A stretch of 55,487 bases of DNA from Actinomycetes bacterium (GTDB lineage: Bacteria > Actinomycetota > Actinomycetes > S36-B12 > UBA10799): assembly GCA_029779995.1 (NCBI GenBank), contig JAKOZM010000275.1:1-55487 (forward strand). Reading direction: 5' to 3'. Made by a program: the position numbers and the translations under genes. Shown piece by piece: positions 51,327-55,487 of this stretch. Positions within the stretch are counted from its first letter, which is position 1. Every line of letters starts with the position of its first letter. Below the pieces are notes generated by a model, which saw only the letters and a program-made list of their open reading frames with translations, did no database searches and was not told the DNA's origin.

Positions 51327-52706
51327 ATGAACCGGCCATCGGTGACGTCCCGCAAGGAGCTGGGCCGGCAGGCCCGCGCCAGGATCTCGCGCTCCGGCCA
51401 CGCCGACTGGGAGCCCCGCACGGACCGGCGCGACCCCGTCCAGATTCTGGTGGCCCAGAACCAGCAGCGACTCCAGCAGTTGGTGCCCATCCGGCATGCC
51501 CGCATGGCCGTCTCCCCGTTCACCTTCTACCGTGGCGCCGCGGCGATCATGGCCGAGGATCTCAGCGGCACCACTGACAGCGGATTGTGGGTGCAGGCCG
51601 GGGGCGATGCCCACCTGTCCAACTTCGGGGCGTATGCCTCCCCGAGCCGGGAACTCATCTTCGACGCCAACGACTTCGACGAGACCCTACCCGGGCCATG
51701 GGAGTGGGACCTGAAGCGGCTGACCACCAGTCTGGTGGTCGCCGGCCAGCACCTCGGGTTCACCCGCGCCCAGCAACGGCAGCTCGCGGTCAGTGCCGTG
51801 GCACGTTACCGCGCAGCGATGACCGAGTTCGCGCAGATGCCCGTCATGGACCTCTGGTACGACTACCTGAATGTGGACAGGCTGGGCAGTGGCCCGCAGG
51901 TTACAAACAAGGACCTCACGAAACGGCTCAACCAGTTCCGCAATCAGGCCCGCGGCAAGACGAGCCTGCAAGCACTGCGCAAGCTAGCGACCCGCGAGTC
52001 CGGCGCCTTACGCCTTCGCTACCAGCCTCCGCTGCTCGTGCCTTTGCAGAACATGCCGGCCCACCTCGACCAGGACGAGATCCGTGAGGTCATCTCGCAC
52101 GCCTACTGCGAGTACGTCGACAGCACCCCTGACCACATGCAGGTTCTCCTCAACCGCTTCACCATGGTCGATGTCGCCCTGAAGGTGGTCGGGGTCGGCA
52201 GCGTCGGCACCCGGTGCTGGGTGATGCTGCTGGAAGGCCGCGACGACCAAGACCCGCTGTTCCTGCAGATCAAGGAAGCCGTGCCGTCCGTACTCGAGGA
52301 CCACCTGCGGCCCAGCCAGTACTCCCATCAGGGCCGTCGGGTCGTTGAGGGGCAACGCCTGATCCAGGCGCAGACCGACATCTTCCTGGGGTGGACCACC
52401 GGACGTAACGCCAAGCAGTACTACGTGCGGCAGTTGCGCGACTGGAAGGGCTCGGCCAACGTCGAACAGGGCACTGCGCTGGAGGCGGGCTTCTACGGCA
52501 ACATGTGCGCCCGCACGCTGGCACGCGGGCATGCGCGCTCCGGTGATGCCGTGGCCATCTCGGCGTACGCAGGCGTGTCCAGCAAACTCGATGACGCGAT
52601 CGCTGAGTTCTCGATGCGCTACGCCAGTCAGAACCTGCGCGATTACGCGGCGTTCACCCAGGCCATCGCCGAAGGGGTGCTGCCTGTCGCAAAGGCAGCC
52701 GTGTGA
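51327..52706 (+). CDS. DUF2252 family protein (kinase-fold-like)
   Basis: A 459-residue protein of the DUF2252 family, whose fold is kinase-like and whose function is unknown. The hallmark GGDAHLSNFGAYASPSREL (about 92-110) and IFDANDFDETLPGPWEWDLK (about 111-130) match the catalytic-loop-like H/N and D-x-D motifs. AAGGAG lies 7 nt upstream of the ATG; the longer frame extends into the leader. It is not obviously linked to its neighbours. Confidence 0.9.
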   Translation: MNRPSVTSRKELGRQARARISRSGHADWEPRTDRRDPVQILVAQNQQRLQQLVPIRHARMAVSPFTFYRGAAAIMAEDLSGTTDSGLWVQAGGDAHLSNFGAYASPSRELIFDANDFDETLPGPWEWDLKRLTTSLVVAGQHLGFTRAQQRQLAVSAVARYRAAMTEFAQMPVMDLWYDYLNVDRLGSGPQVTNKDLTKRLNQFRNQARGKTSLQALRKLATRESGALRLRYQPPLLVPLQNMPAHLDQDEIREVISHAYCEYVDSTPDHMQVLLNRFTMVDVALKVVGVGSVGTRCWVMLLEGRDDQDPLFLQIKEAVPSVLEDHLRPSQYSHQGRRVVEGQRLIQAQTDIFLGWTTGRNAKQYYVRQLRDWKGSANVEQGTALEAGFYGNMCARTLARGHARSGDAVAISAYAGVSSKLDDAIAEFSMRYASQNLRDYAAFTQAIAEGVLPVAKAAV

Positions 52707-53148
52707 ACATGTAGACCGGGCCCGAGAACCCGGGTACCGCCCGGTCATGGCCGCTGGTCTGCAGCCGTTCGTCCGCGGTACAGCCGTTCGTCCGTTCCGC
52801 CCCCACCGCCCGATACCGCAACCTTTTCCGGCTTTGTTGGGCCAAAACGCCGCGGGGAAGACCAACAACCCGGAAGACCGGCTCGCGGCCTGGTCGATCG
52901 ACAAGCCGATCGTCGGCGGTACAGCCGTCCGTCAGTCGCGGCCGCGCCACGCCGAACCGATGCGCACAAGACGAACGCCTGCGGTCAATGGCGCGACGCA
53001 CGCGCTGCGAGGTCCATACTTGCTGGCGAGCGACGCATTACCCGCGACCACCGGAACAGGGGGTTTGGATGACACACACTGGATTGTGGTCGCTGCCAGC
53101 TACCGCTGGAGGCCGCAGCAGCCCGGCACCGATCACCTGGAGGACTTC
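52707..53148 (+). repeat. 442-bp intergenic region with hairpin and short repeats
   Basis: A hairpin (52714-52721 with 52739-52746) probably ends the DUF2252 gene. The 14-mer CAGCCGTTCGTCCG occurs at 52762-52775 and 52781-52794 (19-bp spacing), and the related CGGTACAGCCGT recurs at 52917-52928. Open frames here are low-complexity and I see no convincing gene. Confidence 0.55.
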
Positions 53149-54402
53149 ATGAGTGAACAGCAGGGACCAGGCAGGCAACAGGGCGAGGGTGCGTTCGGCG
53201 ATGCCCTACCCCCCGAACCACTGGCAGTCGAACATCCCGCCGCACCCGATGGGGCCGCACCCCCGCCCTGGGTGATGCCGATGACCCGCAAGGTCATCTG
53301 GCGCGTCGTGTTCGTGATCCTGGCCACCCTGGCTGTACTGGTTCTGGCCAGCAAAGCGCGCAGTCTGCTCAGCATGTTGTTCATCGCCGCCTTCTTCGGC
53401 ATCGCCATGGAGCCCGCGGTGAACCACCTGCACATGAAACGCGGAATGCGCCGTGGTGCGGCCACCGGACTGGTCTTCTTGATCTCGGGGCTCTTCCTGA
53501 TCGTGCTGACGTTCATCATGATTCCGGGGCTGGTCAATGTCGCGGGGCAGATCTCCGACAGCCTCCAGAACGTCATCCCCCAGATCAACTCGCAGTTCGG
53601 GACGGATTTCCCCACGTCGAAGACGGATCCGGCTTTCGCGACGGCTGAGGAGAACATCAAGAACTGGGTGCAGGAGAACGCCCAGGACATCCTCGGTTTC
53701 GCGGGCAACACCATCGGCCTGATCTTCCAGTTCTTCACAATCGCGATGTTCGCGTTCTACTTCGCCGCGGACGCCCCCCAGATCCGCCGAGCCATCCTGC
53801 GCAAGTTCCCGCCGGCCACCCAGCAGCGCTTCGGGTGGGCGTGGGACACGGCCATCGAACAGACGGGCGGATATCTGTACTCCCGGCTGCTGCTCATGGT
53901 GATCAACGGTGGTCTGTTCTTCTTCGTGATGCTGCTGGTGGGTGTCGACTGGACGATCGCGTTGCCCATGTCGGTGTTCGAGGGCTTTGTGGCGGAGTTC
54001 ATTCCGGCCATCGGGACCTACATCGGCGCGGCGGTGCCGATCGTGCTCACCCTGGGGATCCAAGGGGTGAGCGCGGCGGTGATCCTGCTCATCTGGACGC
54101 TGATCTACCAGCAGATCGAGAACTACTTCCTGAGCCCCAAGATCAGCGCCAAGACGATGGAGATCAATGGTGGTGTGGCATTCGGCTCAGCCATCGCGGG
54201 CGGTGCGATCGGCGGGCCGATGTTGGCCTTCATGTCGCTGCCCATCGCCGCGCTGGTAACGAGTTTCCTGAAGAACTACTCGCGCAAATACCCCTTGGTC
54301 TACTTCTCACCGTACGACGGGGACTACACCGAGGCCGACGAGGAGGAGGTCATCGCGGATCGACCCCACCTCACGCTCACCGATCCATCTGACACATCTT
54401 GA
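53149..54402 (+). CDS. AI-2E family transporter (PerM-like permease)
   Basis: A 417-residue polytopic protein of the AI-2E/PerM family. After a Pro/Gly-rich N-terminus of about 40 residues there are around eight helices, with the conserved GIAMEPAVNHLH start and the family-typical LPMSVFEGFVAEFIPAIGTY (about 265-284). Exporter of a small molecule; AI-2 transport is shown only for a few members. The start at 53149 has a GGAGGA ribosome site. It is followed closely by a LuxR-type gene. Confidence 0.92.
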   Translation: MSEQQGPGRQQGEGAFGDALPPEPLAVEHPAAPDGAAPPPWVMPMTRKVIWRVVFVILATLAVLVLASKARSLLSMLFIAAFFGIAMEPAVNHLHMKRGMRRGAATGLVFLISGLFLIVLTFIMIPGLVNVAGQISDSLQNVIPQINSQFGTDFPTSKTDPAFATAEENIKNWVQENAQDILGFAGNTIGLIFQFFTIAMFAFYFAADAPQIRRAILRKFPPATQQRFGWAWDTAIEQTGGYLYSRLLLMVINGGLFFFVMLLVGVDWTIALPMSVFEGFVAEFIPAIGTYIGAAVPIVLTLGIQGVSAAVILLIWTLIYQQIENYFLSPKISAKTMEINGGVAFGSAIAGGAIGGPMLAFMSLPIAALVTSFLKNYSRKYPLVYFSPYDGDYTEADEEEVIADRPHLTLTDPSDTS

Positions 54403-54404
54403 TC

Positions 54405-54427
54405 TAGACTGTCGCGGTCGGCGACAG
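54405..54427 (+). promoter_or_regulatory. possible -10 and leader hairpin for the LuxR-type gene
   Basis: TAGACT (54405-54410) fits a TANNNT -10; CTGTCGC (54409-54415) and GCGACAG (54421-54427) form a 7-bp hairpin just before the AGGAAGG ribosome site. It could equally be the permease terminator. Confidence 0.3.
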
Positions 54428-54440
54428 GAAGGCTCCCGCG

Positions 54441-55487
54441 GTGGAACGTGAACAGGTGGTGGCCAGCACCACCCCACTGTCCAAGTTGCGCCCACCCCAT
54501 GTGCGGCACACCGAGATCACCCGCCATCGGCTCATCGACGACGAACGGCTGGCGACCCGCGAAGTGGTCACGTTCTGCGCCCCCGCTGGTTATGGGAAGA
54601 GCACGCTGGCCATTCAGTGGGCCTCCCGGTCGGCCCGGCCCGTGGCCTGGGTGACCTTGGACGAATCTGACAATGATCCGGTCGTGCTCGTGAACACGCT
54701 CAGTGCTGCCCTGGCGCATGCTGTAACCGGATTTGTGCCAGTGACTCAGGTTGCCGGCGATGAGCCGACCTTCACCCACGACGTCCTGCCCAGCTTCGCT
54801 TGCGCCGTGTCCGGCCTCGACAGCCCTGTCACCGTGGTGTTCGACGATGTCCACATCCTGGACAGTTCCGCCACCACCCGGGTCATCAAGACGCTGGTGG
54901 ATGCGCTGCCGATCGGTTCCCAGGTCGCATTCGCGGGGCGATCGATGAGTGTGGTGCCCTTACCGCTGTGGCGTGGTCAGGGCCGGACGTGGGAATTGTA
55001 CGCCGACGATCTGAGGTTCAGCGCATCTGAGACGGCTGCAGCCGTCGCAGGCTTCGGGCGCAAGGACCCAGGGGGTCAGGATATTCACGAGGCCTCGGCG
55101 GGCTGGCCCGTTGCCGTCTTCCTGCTGTCGCAGGCGTCCTCGGTGCGCAGCCTGACCAACGTCGAGGAATTCATCGAGGCCGAGGTGCTGGCTCCTATGG
55201 CCGCCGAAGTTCGAGACTTCGTCATGTGCACGGCGGCGTTGGGCACGGTCAACGTGGACCTCGCCACAGCGGTGACCGGGTCACCGACAGCGGCTCGTTT
55301 CCTGTCCGAGGCGATCACAACAGTGCTCATCGCGCCCGGCGAGCACGGCTGGTACCGGTATCACCCGCTGATGCAGGATGCGGTGCTCGACCTGTGGCGC
55401 CGAACGGATCCATATCGGCTGGCGCAGCTGCAAGCGGCAGCCGCGACCTGGTACCTGGGTCAGGGTCTCTTGGACACGGCGGTCTCG
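54441..55487 (+). CDS. MalT-like LuxR-family ATPase regulator (cut by window end)
   Basis: The 5' part (349 codons) of a large ATP-dependent transcriptional activator. Walker A is APAGYGKST (residues 47-55), Walker B is VVFDDVHIL (about 133-141), and the segment up to the window end resembles the STAND NTPase and winged-helix region of MalT/LuxR proteins. Tetratricopeptide and LuxR DNA-binding parts would follow beyond the window. AGGAAGG is 8 nt upstream of the GTG. The ligand is unknown. Confidence 0.85.
   Translation, partial: MEREQVVASTTPLSKLRPPHVRHTEITRHRLIDDERLATREVVTFCAPAGYGKSTLAIQWASRSARPVAWVTLDESDNDPVVLVNTLSAALAHAVTGFVPVTQVAGDEPTFTHDVLPSFACAVSGLDSPVTVVFDDVHILDSSATTRVIKTLVDALPIGSQVAFAGRSMSVVPLPLWRGQGRTWELYADDLRFSASETAAAVAGFGRKDPGGQDIHEASAGWPVAVFLLSQASSVRSLTNVEEFIEAEVLAPMAAEVRDFVMCTAALGTVNVDLATAVTGSPTAARFLSEAITTVLIAPGEHGWYRYHPLMQDAVLDLWRRTDPYRLAQLQAAAATWYLGQGLLDTAVS

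Noticed and set aside
52531..53148. N-terminal extension of the AI-2E transporter
   Set aside because: It reads through the DUF2252 end and a repeat-rich gap, while a good ribosome site and ATG are at 53149.

Overview
The window is one contiguous piece of a high-GC actinobacterial (Actinomycetota) chromosome. The lineage call rests on a WhiB-family protein of the WblA/WhiB4 type, paired ArsA-like ATPases next to a bifunctional penicillin-binding protein, a MarP-type protease, a Crp of the Streptomyces/Mycobacterium kind, frequent GTG starts and several probable leaderless genes. I cannot name a genus. Coding density is very high, many neighbours are joined by 1-4 nt stop/start overlaps, and I see no insertion sequence, CRISPR array or intact prophage.

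Positions 1-20600 follow the order known from Mycobacterium tuberculosis Rv3667-Rv3683: acs, a holin-like membrane protein, an EphE-like hydrolase, marP, NUDIX, nth, crp, metallo-beta-lactamase, ridA, DUF4177, arsA-like pair, whiB4/wblA, ponA2 and a metallophosphoesterase. Extra genes sit inside this block: nhaA, an RsiG-like c-di-GMP-binding anti-sigma factor between nth and crp, a GT87 glycosyltransferase, a second NUDIX gene, yceI, a TetR/epimerase divergent pair and a GatB/YqeY gene.

Positions 20600-21050 are the most mosaic stretch. They hold tRNA-Pro(CGG), a 26-bp hairpin that runs into the tRNA acceptor strand, an imperfect copy of the tRNA 3' end 116 bp downstream, and a 143-bp segment bounded by perfect 19-bp inverted repeats. 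This looks like an old integration scar plus a small mobile or palindromic element.

Positions 21050-40110 are mixed housekeeping and accessory genes: membrane transporters (DMT, bile-acid:sodium type, uracil/xanthine permease, MMPL, CDF), cell-wall enzymes (M15 peptidase, S13 D,D-carboxypeptidase), a secreted beta-helix protein, an exported acetolactate decarboxylase, a PAS-only protein, a TetR regulator and a membrane diguanylate cyclase.

Positions 40110-46410 form a sugar module: a divergent ROK regulator, ABC importer (binding protein, permease, single-domain ATPase), a ketose 3-epimerase and a xylulokinase-like kinase. The expected route is import of a ketose or pentose, epimerisation and phosphorylation. 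The binding-protein gene carries an apparent one-base frameshift in its signal peptide. Phosphoenolpyruvate carboxylase follows. The right end (49-55.5 kb) has small or poorly characterised genes (ABM, DUF2127, SHOCT, DUF6325, DUF2252), an AI-2E-family permease and the start of a MalT-like LuxR ATPase cut off by the window edge.

The most interesting signals are the RsiG-like protein with both c-di-GMP motifs (in a window that also encodes a diguanylate cyclase), the tRNA-Pro scar and TIR element, the paired TetR operators flanking a near-consensus promoter, and the frameshifted sugar-binding lipoprotein.
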